In this document: piece after piece, positions 49,474 through 58,564 of the stretch
How positions within the stretch are numbered: position 1 is the first letter of the stretch
Layout of the letters: each line of letters begins with the position of its first letter
Assembly: GCF_016907715.1 (NCBI RefSeq)
Contig: NZ_JAFBCM010000001.1
Span: forward strand, 2,976,001 to 3,040,000
Direction of reading: 5' to 3'
From: Tenggerimyces flavus
Lineage (GTDB): Bacteria > Actinomycetota > Actinomycetes > Propionibacteriales > Actinopolymorphaceae
DNA length: 64,000 bases
Made by a program: the position numbers and the translations under genes
Notes under the pieces: generated by a model
What the model saw: the letters and a program-made list of their open reading frames with translations, nothing else
Databases searched by the model: none
Told to the model about the DNA's origin: nothing

Positions 49474-51078
49474 CTACCGCACCTCTCCCCGTTCGGTCTC
49501 GGCAAGGACGACTTGGCGCGCCGTCGCCGCCTCGAGAATCCGTTCCTGCGTTGCCTCTTCCCGCGACAGCTCGGCCGTCAGCCGGCCCTCGCACAGAACG
49601 AGGATGCGGTCGCACATCGCGAGCAGCTCCGGCAGCTCCGACGACACCATCAAGATCCCCGCGCCGCGTGACGCCAACTCGCTCATCAGCGCGTAGATCT
49701 CGGCCTTCGCGCCGACGTCGATCCCGCGCGTCGGCTCGTCCATCAACAGCACCGACGGATGCGTCAACAGACACTTGGCGAGGACGACCTTCTGCTGGTT
49801 TCCGCCGGACAGGTTGGCGACTGCCGACGTCAACGACGGCGTCTTGATCCGCAACGCCTTCACCTGCTCGGCGACTGCCGCACGTTCGCGCCGGCCGTCG
49901 ACGGTGAACCAGCGCCGGAACGCCTTCAGCGCGGCCAGGCTCGCGTTGAACTTCACCGTGTTGCCGAGCACGAGACTCTGCGCCTTGCGATCCTCCGCCA
50001 CCAGAGCCAGCCCGCGTCGGATCGCGTGCCGGGGCGAACGCGGCCGGAACGGCTTGCCGTCCACCCAGATGGACCCGCGCACCAGATGCTCGCCGAACGC
50101 GCCGTAGATCGCCTCCACGACCTCCGTACGCCCAGCGCCCATCAGCCCAGCCAGACCGACGATCTCGCCCGCACGTACCGAGACATCGACGCCGTGCAAG
50201 GGAGACCGCCCGATCGCGGCATCGCCGCGCAGCGTCAACCCCGACACACGTAGTCGCTCCGATGCGTCAGACTCGGTCGCCGCGACCCGCGGGAACAGCT
50301 CGCCGAGCGGCCGCCCGACCATCATCGCGATCAGCTCCTGGCGCGTCGCCGAGGCCATGTCGCGCGTCCCGACCGCATGGCCGTCCCGAAGCACCGTCAC
50401 GCGATCCGCGATCTCGGCCAGCTCCTCCAGCCGGTGCGAGATGTAGATCACCGCGACGCCGCGCGCGGTCAACGTACGGATGACGTCGAAGAGCAATTGC
50501 ACCTCGGCATCGGCGAGCGCGGACGTCGGCTCGTCCATTACGAGGATGCGGACGTTCAACGACAGCGCCTTAGCGACCTCGATCAGCTGCTGCTCGGCGA
50601 TCCGGCAGTTGCGGATCAGCCGTCGCGGCTCGAGCCGCATGCCGAGCTCGCCCAGCAGCTCGCGCGACCGGCTGATCATCGTCTTGCGGTCGATCGTCCC
50701 GATCCGGGTCCGCGGCTCCCGGCCGAGGAAGATGTTGTCGGCGATCGACATGTCCGGAACGAGATTGAGCTCCTGGTGGATCATCCCGATGCCGAGCGAC
50801 TGCGCGTCCTTCGGCGAGTGGATGTTCGCCGGCTGGCCGTCGAACTCGATCGTTCCGTCGTAGTCCGCGAAGACGCCGGACAGCACGTTGCACAGCGTCG
50901 ACTTGCCCGCGCCGTTCTCCCCGAGCAGGGCGTGCACCTCGCCGACGCGTACCGAGAACGACACGTCGTCGAGCGCTCGGACACCGGGAAAGGCCTTGCT
51001 GATGCCGCGCATGGACAGCACCGACGGCCCCGACGTGCTGCCCGGGGCCGCGGCGTCGTCGTTGACGTCGATAGCCAA
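49474..51078 (-). CDS. Sugar ABC transporter ATPase, RbsA type (two ATPase domains)
   Basis: Product of 534 residues with two ABC domains. Domain 1 has Walker A GENGAGKST and Walker B RILVMDEPTSALA, but its signature reads NCRIAEQQLIEVAKAL, lacking the usual LS pair. Domain 2 has the degenerate Walker A GLMGAGRTEV normal for this family, a full signature LSGGNQQKVVLAK and Walker B VLLMDEPTRGID. The start is TTG 51078, preceded by AGGAAT and only 9 bp after the GH172 stop, so it is co-transcribed with the glycosidase. Confidence 0.92.
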   Translation of the reverse strand: MAIDVNDDAAAPGSTSGPSVLSMRGISKAFPGVRALDDVSFSVRVGEVHALLGENGAGKSTLCNVLSGVFADYDGTIEFDGQPANIHSPKDAQSLGIGMIHQELNLVPDMSIADNIFLGREPRTRIGTIDRKTMISRSRELLGELGMRLEPRRLIRNCRIAEQQLIEVAKALSLNVRILVMDEPTSALADAEVQLLFDVIRTLTARGVAVIYISHRLEELAEIADRVTVLRDGHAVGTRDMASATRQELIAMMVGRPLGELFPRVAATESDASERLRVSGLTLRGDAAIGRSPLHGVDVSVRAGEIVGLAGLMGAGRTEVVEAIYGAFGEHLVRGSIWVDGKPFRPRSPRHAIRRGLALVAEDRKAQSLVLGNTVKFNASLAALKAFRRWFTVDGRRERAAVAEQVKALRIKTPSLTSAVANLSGGNQQKVVLAKCLLTHPSVLLMDEPTRGIDVGAKAEIYALMSELASRGAGILMVSSELPELLAMCDRILVLCEGRLTAELSREEATQERILEAATARQVVLAETERGEVR

Positions 51079-51087
51079 GCGAGATTC

Positions 51088-53829
51088 CTAGTCCACCCGT
51101 TGGAACTGCAGATAGTCGATGCCTGCCATGTAGCTGATCGCTGCCGGGTTCTTGCTCCCCACCGTCACTGTCAACGTGTGCTTGCCAGCCGACAGGTCGT
51201 GCTCGCCGTAGCTGAGCGGCGGGCTGACCTTCACGTCCGGGAACGCGTACCCGTCGAACGGTTCGCCGATCGTCACGCCGTCGATGGCGAGGGTGTTGAT
51301 GCCGTAGTCGCGTGCCAACGTCTGCTGCGTCGTCACCTCGTACTTGCCGGCGGTCTTGATCTCGAACTCGACCACGAACTTCTTGCCCGCCTCGGTCGGC
51401 GTGAACCACAGCTGCGCGCCGCCGGACCAGCCGACGCCGCAGCAGTTGCCCTGCGCGGTCAGCGGGCCTTCGGCCGACACCGGCGGCAGCAACCGCTCGG
51501 CCTCGATCCGGACGATGTCACCGGCAACCCCGACAACCTGGGCCGACGGCAGCCCGACGCGGCCGGAACGGTCGATGGCCCGCACCTTGTAGTACCAGGT
51601 CTCGCGCGGCGCGAGGTCGTGATGGGTGAAGCCCGGCGTCATCGTGGTGCCGATGAGGTTGCTCGGCGCCGGCTTGAACCCGCTCGTGGTCGACGCGAAC
51701 ACCTGGTAGCGCGGAGCGTAGACGTCGTCGCGGCCGGGCAGCCAGGACAGCTCGATCTGGTTGTACGTCCCCGTCGACGTCCTCACACCGCTGATCATGT
51801 CCGGATTCGCCCGATCGCGGTAGACCGGAAGCTTCGCGATCGCCTGGTACGCGGCCGCGCTCCACGGCGGGCTGCCCTCGGTGGGCGCGAGCGTGATCGT
51901 GACCGACCTCTTCCCTGCGGTGAGGCTCGCGGGCAGCTCGAACGAGTCGTCCAGCCAGCGCTGGTCGGCGTTGCCGAGCGGCTGGTACCAGGTGCCGGCC
52001 GGCACGCCGTCGACCGCGACCCTGGCCGACTGGTACGGCTTGGCCTGGTCGGACGTACGGCGCAGCGTCACACCCTGGTTCGCGGCGGGCACACCGACCT
52101 TGAACGACACCTGTGCCGACGTCGCGCGAGCGTCGAGCGTCACGTGCTCCGCCGGACCGTCGACGCCCTCGTACCTGCTCGTCAGCTTGGTGACCTTGCC
52201 GACGTCGGACGCCTTGTAGTCATGGGCTTTCTCGCTCGCCGGGCTGCCGACGTCGAGGCTGTCCGACCATTGCTGCGCGCCGGTCGGCAGGCCGTACCAG
52301 TACGTCGTCGACGCCTCCAGCGCCGGCTCGTCGTCGCCCTGCCCGTGCTCGATGCTGAATCGCATGCTGTTGTCGAAGTTGATGCCCTCGGCGAGCAGCA
52401 GCCGGTACATGCCGGTGCAGCCCTCGACGCAGTCCGTGCGGTCCTTGACCGGGGTGCCGGTGGTCGGCGTGGTGAACGCGTCGCGGTTGAAGTACCAGCC
52501 GCCCTCGTAGAAGTCCTCGGTGCCTGTTCCGTGCAGCGCCGGGCTGGTCGCGCCGTCGACGAACACGCGCTCGTCGCCCTCGAGGTAGGCGAGCCGCCAG
52601 CCCGACTTGGGTCCGCCGTTGACGGTCTGGGTGACGCCGACGACACGCCCGCGGCCGACGGTCTCGAGGAACATGACGTCGCGGCCGAACGTGGCCTGCG
52701 CGCTCTGCGAGGTCGCGCGGAAGTGCCCGACGCTCCCGTTCGCGAGCTCGTTCGCCCACTTCGGGTCGGCGGACGTCGTGGTCGTCGCCTTGCCGGTGAT
52801 CGTCTCGCTGGAGCCGTTGTAGAGCTCGATCTTCGCGTTCTTCGCGTACGGCATCAGCCACCAGGCTTGGAGCTTCTTGGCGGCCGGGTCCATGCCGAAC
52901 GTGAACGCCTTGACGTTGTAGAGCCCGAGCCCGCTGCCGTAGAACTCGCCCAGCGGCGAGTCGATCGTCCGTACGCCGTCGAACGTGGCGCGGAGCCGCG
53001 CCTTCTGCAGGACCTCGGTGCCTACCGGGTGCGTGCCGAGCTGGGGGAGCTCGAAGCCCAGCGCGGTGATCGCGCCGCTGCCCTTGGCGGTCGCGATCGT
53101 CGCGGTCGCGCCGGGGGCGATCGCGAGGTCCTTGCTGGCGGTCTGGGCGTTCGGCTGCTGTGGCTTGGGATCCTGCGTGCCAGATGCGGTGAGCTTGGCG
53201 AGGACGTCCTCGGCCTTGTCGTTCTTGTCGAACGTGGCGATGCCCTCGGGGCTGGCGAACGTGCGGTAGGTGACGTGGTAGAAGAACGGGTTGCTCTGCA
53301 CGGTGACCCGCATGTTCTCGCGGTAGGTCATCGGGACCTTGATGTAGACGCCGCCGGAGCTCTGGTCGGCGTTCGCGACGAGCGGGTACGTGAACGGCGC
53401 GCCGAGCTTGCCGTCGACGACGTCCTGCAGGCTGGTGTCGACGACGGTCTGGCCGTCGAGCTCGATCCTGATCCAGCCGGTGTTGCGCACGTCGCCGTTG
53501 TCGCGGGTGAACCAGATCGAGTCGATCTCGCCGGCGCCCTGCTGCTCGGCGATGACGCAGTTCGTGTTCTCGGTGCGCAGGCACGAGTAGTTGCCGCCGA
53601 ACCCGTCGTTGTTGCTGCCGCTGCGGTCGAAGCTGGAGAACTGCAGCGTGCGCGAGTCGGTGCCGATCTCGGCGAGACGTTCGGGGTTGCGGAACGTCTC
53701 CCAGCCGACCGGCCCGTGCCTGGGCGCCTGAGCAGCTGTCTGGGCTGCCGGTTCCGCGGTGGCGGCGGGCGTGCCGGCGAGGGTGGCGATGCCCAGAGCG
53801 AACGCGACCGCGACGAGCCCAGCACGCAT
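51088..53829 (-). CDS. Secreted GH172 (DUF2961) glycosidase with Fn3 and carbohydrate-binding domains
   Basis: Product of 913 residues with a Sec signal peptide (AGLVAVAFALGIATLAGTPA). The DUF2961/GH172 domain covers about 45-560. WFTRDNGDVRNTG, SPLGEFYGSG, YLEGDERVFVDG (Glu417) and HGTGTEDFYEGGWYF (Glu438) are family motifs; the 21-residue spacing of these glutamates fits the catalytic pair known for the family. C-terminal parts are a fibronectin-III-like domain (about 655-745) and a beta-sandwich carbohydrate-binding-like domain (about 775-913). GH172 enzymes act on alpha-linked fructofuranose or D-arabinofuranose. It heads the operon with the ribose-type importer. GGGAGG precedes the ATG. 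Confidence 0.9.
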   Translation of the reverse strand: MRAGLVAVAFALGIATLAGTPAATAEPAAQTAAQAPRHGPVGWETFRNPERLAEIGTDSRTLQFSSFDRSGSNNDGFGGNYSCLRTENTNCVIAEQQGAGEIDSIWFTRDNGDVRNTGWIRIELDGQTVVDTSLQDVVDGKLGAPFTYPLVANADQSSGGVYIKVPMTYRENMRVTVQSNPFFYHVTYRTFASPEGIATFDKNDKAEDVLAKLTASGTQDPKPQQPNAQTASKDLAIAPGATATIATAKGSGAITALGFELPQLGTHPVGTEVLQKARLRATFDGVRTIDSPLGEFYGSGLGLYNVKAFTFGMDPAAKKLQAWWLMPYAKNAKIELYNGSSETITGKATTTTSADPKWANELANGSVGHFRATSQSAQATFGRDVMFLETVGRGRVVGVTQTVNGGPKSGWRLAYLEGDERVFVDGATSPALHGTGTEDFYEGGWYFNRDAFTTPTTGTPVKDRTDCVEGCTGMYRLLLAEGINFDNSMRFSIEHGQGDDEPALEASTTYWYGLPTGAQQWSDSLDVGSPASEKAHDYKASDVGKVTKLTSRYEGVDGPAEHVTLDARATSAQVSFKVGVPAANQGVTLRRTSDQAKPYQSARVAVDGVPAGTWYQPLGNADQRWLDDSFELPASLTAGKRSVTITLAPTEGSPPWSAAAYQAIAKLPVYRDRANPDMISGVRTSTGTYNQIELSWLPGRDDVYAPRYQVFASTTSGFKPAPSNLIGTTMTPGFTHHDLAPRETWYYKVRAIDRSGRVGLPSAQVVGVAGDIVRIEAERLLPPVSAEGPLTAQGNCCGVGWSGGAQLWFTPTEAGKKFVVEFEIKTAGKYEVTTQQTLARDYGINTLAIDGVTIGEPFDGYAFPDVKVSPPLSYGEHDLSAGKHTLTVTVGSKNPAAISYMAGIDYLQFQRVD

Positions 53830-53874
53830 GACGGCCTCCCGAGGACCCAGAAATCGATTGCTGATTCTTGCGCG

Positions 53875-53903
53875 AGGCTAGGGAGGCTCTCACCGGGTGT
53901 CAA
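53875..53903 (-). promoter_or_regulatory. Promoter of the GH172-importer operon
   Basis: On the minus strand TTGACA (53898-53903), an exact 17-bp spacer and TAGCCT (53875-53880), about 46 bp before the ATG. Just upstream lies the palindrome ACCGATCGGT (53913-53922), a candidate operator or activator site. Confidence 0.7.
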
Positions 53904-53993
53904 GGCCTGGTGACCGATCGGTGTCAGCTGGGTGGGCGTGGGTGGTGTCGAGGCGAGCTGTGGTGCTTGGTGTGGCGAGGTCTGGTGGGGTCG

Positions 53994-54032
53994 GGGGCAC
54001 CCTGGTCCGAACCTATGGGACCGGGGCGCCCC
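53994..54032. repeat. Hairpin element, family D (GAACCTATG spacer)
   Basis: Arms GGGGCACCCTGGTCC (53994-54008) and GGACCGGGGCGCCCC (54018-54032) around GAACCTATG. It is the same family as 8225-8264. Confidence 0.75.
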
Positions 54033-54141
54033 GGACCCAAACCACCAGGCGCGGTTCATGATTCCCAGGGGATGCACCGCCCTCGTCGTATGAGGGGCCC
54101 CTTTTCGAGCGACTCGCCGCCGGTCGTCCACAGGCTTGCGC

Positions 54142-54211
54142 ACTTCCCTAGCCGAAACGGGGTTCCTGGCCATCCTTGCCACGATGTAAACCCCGGCCTG
54201 GTGAGGGAAGT
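54142..54211. repeat. 70-bp imperfect hairpin
   Basis: Outer arms ACTTCCCT / AGGGAAGT (54142-54149, 54204-54211) and inner arms CGGGGTT / AACCCCG allow a long hairpin. It is not seen elsewhere in the window. Confidence 0.5.
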
Positions 54212-54301
54212 CGCAGGAGGGAGCGCAGGAGAGCATGCCCGCCGCGCGCGGAGGGCATCAGCCAGCGGCGGTGCCCGGCGTACCGCAACCGCGGTAGCTC
54301 T

Positions 54302-54312
54302 ACTGTTCGATC
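54302..54312 (+). promoter_or_regulatory. -10 element of leaderless promoter (TACTGT) with 6-nt gap
   Basis: TACTGT at about 54301-54306 is followed by TCGATC and the ATG at 54313. Confidence 0.5.
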
Positions 54313-54885
54313 ATGTCCGACGCTCTGGTGGTGCACGACCTCGTCGAGCGGCTCACGGGCTGGCTGCGCCGGTTGATGCCGCCCGGCGCCCGCCGCGACG
54401 CGCTCATCGCCGTGCTCACTGAACGGTTCGGGGCGGTGGATACGCCGGTCACTCACGTCGACTGCGTGGCGATCGAACGGTGCGCGTGGACCGTCTCCCG
54501 CCATCTCGCGCTCACCTTCGAACCCGGCGGCACCGGCCGGCCCGACACCGAGTCGCCGGGCTGGCCGGATCCCGACCCGGACGTGGTCCGGGCTCGTGCC
54601 GCGTGCGTTTCGCAGGTGCGGCGGCTGGCGGACGGGACCTGCCTCATCAGCATCGACGACCTCGAGAGCATCAACCTCGCCCAGCCGTACCTCGACGCCG
54701 CGTTCGCCCTCGCGCAGGGCTCGGCCCGGATCCTGCTCAACCTGCGCGCCAACGGGGGCGGCGACCCGGCGACGGTGGCGCACATCGCCGGCCGGCTGCT
54801 CGGCGATACGCCGACGCAGTTGTCCGAAGTCGTCTACCCGGACCGGCGGCGCCAGTGGTGGACACCCGCCCTGCCGACACGGTGA
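54313..54885 (+). pseudogene. Truncated S41-family (tail-specific-protease-like) gene
   Basis: The 190-residue product matches only the front part of an S41 peptidase. It has the N-terminal helical region, ADGTCLISIDDLESINLAQPYLDAAF, and ARILLNLRANGGGDPATVAHIAGRLL, which corresponds to the conserved segment just before the catalytic domain end, then QWWTPALPTR and stop. The catalytic Ser/Lys region that should follow is missing. A short open stretch in another frame continues to a stop at 54918-54920, suggesting a deletion or frameshift. A leaderless-type promoter is still present, so it may be transcribed. Confidence 0.65.
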
Positions 54886-54986
54886 TCGAGACCGCGGTGG
54901 CGGCGTTCGACACGGCCTAGCCTGGTGGTCGCCTTACACGGCCAGTGACCCCTTTACCTGGCGTCTACCCGGCGTAATGCGGCCGC

Positions 54987-55006
54987 TGATCATGTTTACA
55001 TGATCA
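54987..55006. terminator. TGATCATGT palindrome between convergent genes
   Basis: Arms TGATCATGT and ACATGATCA (9 bp, perfect) with a 2-nt loop, 57 bp beyond the DUF58 stop. It resembles half of the family-B element. Possible terminator. Confidence 0.45.
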
Positions 55007-55063
55007 TTGGCCCCAGGGCGGGGCCGGACCGGTCGAGACCAGCCGTCGGACGAGAGATCGAGC

Positions 55064-56359
55064 CTAGAGTCGGCCGGCCTTCTTCAGGGCGAGGTAGGTG
55101 TCGGCCAGCGCCGGCGCGATCTGGTCGGGTGGTTGGTCGACGACGGTGACGCCGAGGCGTTCCAGCAGGGCGGTCACGCGGCGGCGTTCGGCGCGGGCGC
55201 GCTCGGCGGCGGCCGCGCCGTAGACGGCGTCGAGGTTGCCGCGGCCGCGGGCCAGCGACTCCACCAGCGGGTCGGCCACGGCCGCGAGGCAGAGCTCGTG
55301 CCGCCGGGTGAGGGCAGGCAGAACGGGCAGCAGTCCCTCCTCGACCACCGCCGCGTCGAGCCCCGTCAGCAACACGACTAGGGACCGCTGCGTCGCCCGC
55401 GACGCCACAGCGGCGGCCAGCCCTCGGTGGTCGGTCTCCACCAGCTCCGGGTCGATCACCGCCATCGCCGACGTCAGCCGCCCCAGCACCTCCTCCGGAC
55501 CGGACCGCGCGACGTCGGCCCGCAACCGCCGGTCGAACGCCAGCAGATCCACCCGGTCGCCGGCTCGGGTCGCCAACGCGGCGAGCAGCAGAGCGGCGTC
55601 CATCGCGTGGTCCAGCCGCGGCGCGTCGCCGACCCGGCCCGCCGACGTCCGCCCGGTGTCGAGCACGATCAACACGTGCCGGTCGCGTTCGGGCCGCCAC
55701 GTACGTACGACAACGCCGCGCCGCCGCGCCGTCGCCCGCCAGTCGATCGAACGAACGTCGTCGCCGGGAACGTAGTCCCGCAACGAGTCGAACTCCGTGC
55801 CCTGCCCGCGCACGAGCACCGAAGCCCGGCCGTCCAGCTCCCGCAACCGAGCCAGCCGCGACGGCAGGTGCTTCCGGCTCTCGAACGGAGGCAACGCCCG
55901 CACTGTCCACGGCACCGAGTGCGAGCCCTGCCGAGCCGCTAACCCCAAAGGCCCAAACGCCCGTACCGTAACGCGAAACGCCGGTCGGTCGCCCCGCCGC
56001 GTCGGCGTCAAGGTGGTGTTGACGCGGCGGCGTTCGCCCACAGGCACGTCGAGAGAGTGCCGCTGCGTCAGAGCGCCGGCCGACGGCGGCCAGGCGTCGC
56101 GCAGCTTCCCGCGCACCCGACGAGTGCCCGGGTTCGTCACCAGCAAGGACACGTCGACGGTCTCGCCGAGTCGTACCGACGTCGCTCCCTCGCGCTCGAA
56201 CGTCAACCCACGTGCGGATCCCGCCAGCAGGAAGTCCACGAGCACGAGCAGCAGCACGACACCGGTGACCAGCCAGACACCTGCCAGGCTGGGAACGAGG
56301 AACGCAACGACCAGGGCGCCCACCAACGCGAGCAGCCCGGCGCGGACCGTCAGCGCCAT
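55064..56359 (-). CDS. DUF58-domain protein
   Basis: Membrane-anchored protein of 431 residues. Two N-terminal membrane helices (about 5-50) are followed by a beta domain and the DUF58 signature GTEFDSLRDYVPGDDVRSIDW with RTWRPERDRHVLIVLDTGRT, part of a von-Willebrand-A-like fold. DUF58 and MoxR proteins form conserved pairs thought to act together in assembling or remodelling envelope or metal-containing complexes. ATG 56359 gives a normal start 7 bp after the MoxR stop; the frame is open upstream to 56413. Confidence 0.9.
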   Translation of the reverse strand: MALTVRAGLLALVGALVVAFLVPSLAGVWLVTGVVLLLVLVDFLLAGSARGLTFEREGATSVRLGETVDVSLLVTNPGTRRVRGKLRDAWPPSAGALTQRHSLDVPVGERRRVNTTLTPTRRGDRPAFRVTVRAFGPLGLAARQGSHSVPWTVRALPPFESRKHLPSRLARLRELDGRASVLVRGQGTEFDSLRDYVPGDDVRSIDWRATARRRGVVVRTWRPERDRHVLIVLDTGRTSAGRVGDAPRLDHAMDAALLLAALATRAGDRVDLLAFDRRLRADVARSGPEEVLGRLTSAMAVIDPELVETDHRGLAAAVASRATQRSLVVLLTGLDAAVVEEGLLPVLPALTRRHELCLAAVADPLVESLARGRGNLDAVYGAAAAERARAERRRVTALLERLGVTVVDQPPDQIAPALADTYLALKKAGRL

Positions 56360-56366
56360 CGACGCA

Positions 56367-57374
56367 CTACCGAGGCACGGGAACGGTGGACAGGATGCCC
56401 TCGAGGACGGCATCGACGGACACGCCCTCGATCTCCGCCTCCGGCCGCAGCTCCACGCGGTGTCGCAGCGCCGGCAGCGCGAGCGCCTTCACGTCGTCCG
56501 GTGTCACGAAGTCGCGCCCCGACAGCCACGCCCAAGCCCGCGCGGCCCTCATCAAAGCCGTCGCACCACGCGGCGACACCCCGAGCCGCAGCGACGGCGA
56601 CTGCCGCGACCCACGGGCCAGGTCGACGACGTACCCGATCACCTCCGGATGCAGCTGCACCCGGGTCACGGCCTCGCGCGCCGCCGCGAGCTCCGCGGCG
56701 CCGGCGACCGGACGCAACCCCGCCGCGGCCAGGTCGCGCGGGTCGAAGCCGGCCGCGTGCCGGCCCAGCACCGCGACCTCCTCCTGCCGCGACGGCAACG
56801 TGAGGTGCAGCTTCAGCAGGAACCGGTCGAGCTGTGCCTCGGGGAGCGGGTACGTGCCCTCGTACTCGATCGGGTTCTGCGTGGCGGCGACGACGAACGG
56901 GTCGGGCAGCTCGCGCGCCGTCCCCTCGATCGTGACCTGCCGCTCCTCCATCGCCTCGAGCAGCGCGGCCTGGGTCTTCGGCGGCGTCCGGTTGATCTCG
57001 TCGGCGAGCAGCAGGTTGGTGAAGACCGGGCCCTTGCGGAACTCGAACTCCGCCGAGCGAGTGTCGTACACCAGCGAGCCAATCACGTCGCCCGGCATCA
57101 GGTCCGGCGTGAACTGCACGCGCTTGGTCTGCAGCTGCAGCGCGGCGGCGAGCGCCCGGACCAGCAGCGTCTTCGCCACGCCGGGGACGCCTTCGAGCAG
57201 AACGTGCCCGCGGCACAGCAGCGCGATGATCAGGCCGGTCACCGCGGCGTCCTGGCCGACGACGGCCTTGCCGACCTCCGCGCGCAACGCGATGAGGGCC
57301 TGGCGAGCGGCCTCGGACTCGCTCCGCGCCGAAGAGGCCGAAGAGGGGGCGGTCTGGGTGCCGTGCTCGGTCAC
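56367..57374 (-). CDS. MoxR-family AAA+ ATPase
   Basis: ATPase of 335 residues: Walker A GVPGVAKT, Walker B NLLLADEINR, sensor 1 VAATQNP and the arginine-finger helix near PEAQLDRFL. The C-terminal lid has VSPRGATALMRAARAWAWL. MoxR ATPases act as chaperone-like partners of VWA/DUF58 proteins, the gene for which follows directly. The stop of the upstream gene overlaps its start by 4 bp (57371-57374). Confidence 0.95.
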   Translation of the reverse strand: MTEHGTQTAPSSASSARSESEAARQALIALRAEVGKAVVGQDAAVTGLIIALLCRGHVLLEGVPGVAKTLLVRALAAALQLQTKRVQFTPDLMPGDVIGSLVYDTRSAEFEFRKGPVFTNLLLADEINRTPPKTQAALLEAMEERQVTIEGTARELPDPFVVAATQNPIEYEGTYPLPEAQLDRFLLKLHLTLPSRQEEVAVLGRHAAGFDPRDLAAAGLRPVAGAAELAAAREAVTRVQLHPEVIGYVVDLARGSRQSPSLRLGVSPRGATALMRAARAWAWLSGRDFVTPDDVKALALPALRHRVELRPEAEIEGVSVDAVLEGILSTVPVPR

Positions 57375-58564
57375 GATCGGCGTACCTCCTGCTCGAGGAC
57401 ATCGAGCTGATCGGCCAGGCGTACGAGCCCGGCGTCGTCCAGGTCTGTCATTGTTCCGACCGGGTCGCCGAGCAACGCGGCGACCTCGGCAGCGGGTCGG
57501 CCGGTCCGTGCCGCGGCGGCCGCCGCGACAACGTGCTCGGGCGCGGTGATCGGCATCCCCAGCAACGGAGCGAGCCTCGAACGGGTCGCCTCGCGCAGCC
57601 CCGCGGCCGCACGGTCGCGAGCCCGCGAACGCCGGTACAGGCGCGCCCGGCCCTCGACTGCCTCGGAGGCTCGGACGACGACCGGCAGTGGTTCAGGTAC
57701 GACCGGGCCGAGGCGGCGAGCCCGGGCGATCATCAGCAGCGCTATGCCCACGGCGGCCATCCCGACCGCGTAGCGGACGCCGACCGGCAGCAGCGAGAAC
57801 AGCGACGGCGGGTCAGCCGGCGCGCCCGGCTCGCCGGTTTGCGGGACGTCGGAGAGCGACGGCAGGTACCAGACGAGGTGGGCATTGTCGCCGAGCAGGT
57901 TGAGCGCGAACGCCGCGTGCCCCTCCTCGTCGAGTCGGGTGTTCGTCAACGCCTCTTGGGTTCCGACGACGTCGACGGTGCGCTCGCCGTCGATCCAGCG
58001 GACCAGGCCGAACCGCTGGCCGTCGCCGTAGCAGCCGGTCAGCTCGCCCGCGGGAGCGTCGGGAGCGATCCGGTACGCCTCGCCGTTGCCCCGGATCGAG
58101 CCGGCCTGCTCGGCGAGTGGGAGGTCGCAGCGCGGCTCGCGGATGACCTGGAACGCGTTCTCGGGCGCCTGGACGTGCGGGGACAGCGCTTGGAGCGTCT
58201 TCGCGCGAGGGGTGAGCAGCACGACGTGGTCGACTTTCGCGTCCTTGATCTGGTCGAGCTGGAGCGGGACGAGGAGGTCGGGCGTCGCGATCAGCAACGT
58301 GGTGGGCTCGTTCTCGCCGACGGCTTCGAGTGCGCTCTCGAGCGTGGTCACCCGTTCGACGTCGACCCCGCGCTGCTCGAGCAGGACCGAGAGCGCGCGG
58401 GCACCGTTCTGGCGTGCCGATCTCGGGTCGAGCGGTCCGCCGGTCGTCGTCGCCCGGAGGATGCCGATCAGGATGCCGGCGATCAGCACAACGCCGATCA
58501 CGATCACCGGCCAGCGCACGCTCTGCCAGGCGCGCCGCGGCGTGACGTCGACCGACGTACTCAT
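57371..58564 (-). CDS. DUF4350-domain membrane protein
   Basis: Protein of 397 residues. An N-terminal membrane helix (WPVIVIGVVLIAGILIGIL) is followed by the DUF4350 domain (DPRSARQNGARALSVLLEQR and GVDVERVTTLESALEAV), a second membrane helix (VRYAVGMAAVGIALLMIARA) at about residue 285, and a cytoplasmic tail. It belongs to the conserved DUF4129-DUF4350-MoxR-DUF58 operon. The ATG at 58564 overlaps the DUF4129 stop by 4 bp. Function is unknown. Confidence 0.88.
   Translation of the reverse strand: MSTSVDVTPRRAWQSVRWPVIVIGVVLIAGILIGILRATTTGGPLDPRSARQNGARALSVLLEQRGVDVERVTTLESALEAVGENEPTTLLIATPDLLVPLQLDQIKDAKVDHVVLLTPRAKTLQALSPHVQAPENAFQVIREPRCDLPLAEQAGSIRGNGEAYRIAPDAPAGELTGCYGDGQRFGLVRWIDGERTVDVVGTQEALTNTRLDEEGHAAFALNLLGDNAHLVWYLPSLSDVPQTGEPGAPADPPSLFSLLPVGVRYAVGMAAVGIALLMIARARRLGPVVPEPLPVVVRASEAVEGRARLYRRSRARDRAAAGLREATRSRLAPLLGMPITAPEHVVAAAAAARTGRPAAEVAALLGDPVGTMTDLDDAGLVRLADQLDVLEQEVRRS

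Larger units (their letters stand above)
53830..54312. other. Gene-free region with two hairpin elements
   Basis: Apart from the GH172 promoter, this 480-bp stretch holds a family-D hairpin (53994-54032) and a 70-bp hairpin (54142-54211). No coding frame with plausible codon use or start signals is visible. Confidence 0.65.

Noticed and set aside
50377-53913. A 1178-codon open frame on the plus strand over the GH172 and ATPase genes
   Set aside because: It is antisense to two clearly recognised proteins and has Arg/Val/Ala-rich composition typical of shadow frames in high-GC DNA; it has no domain or start signal.
24626-55006. Biosynthetic gene cluster or prophage in the accessory region
   Set aside because: No PKS, NRPS, terpene, RiPP, integrase, capsid or terminase genes are present; the contents are transport and catabolism.
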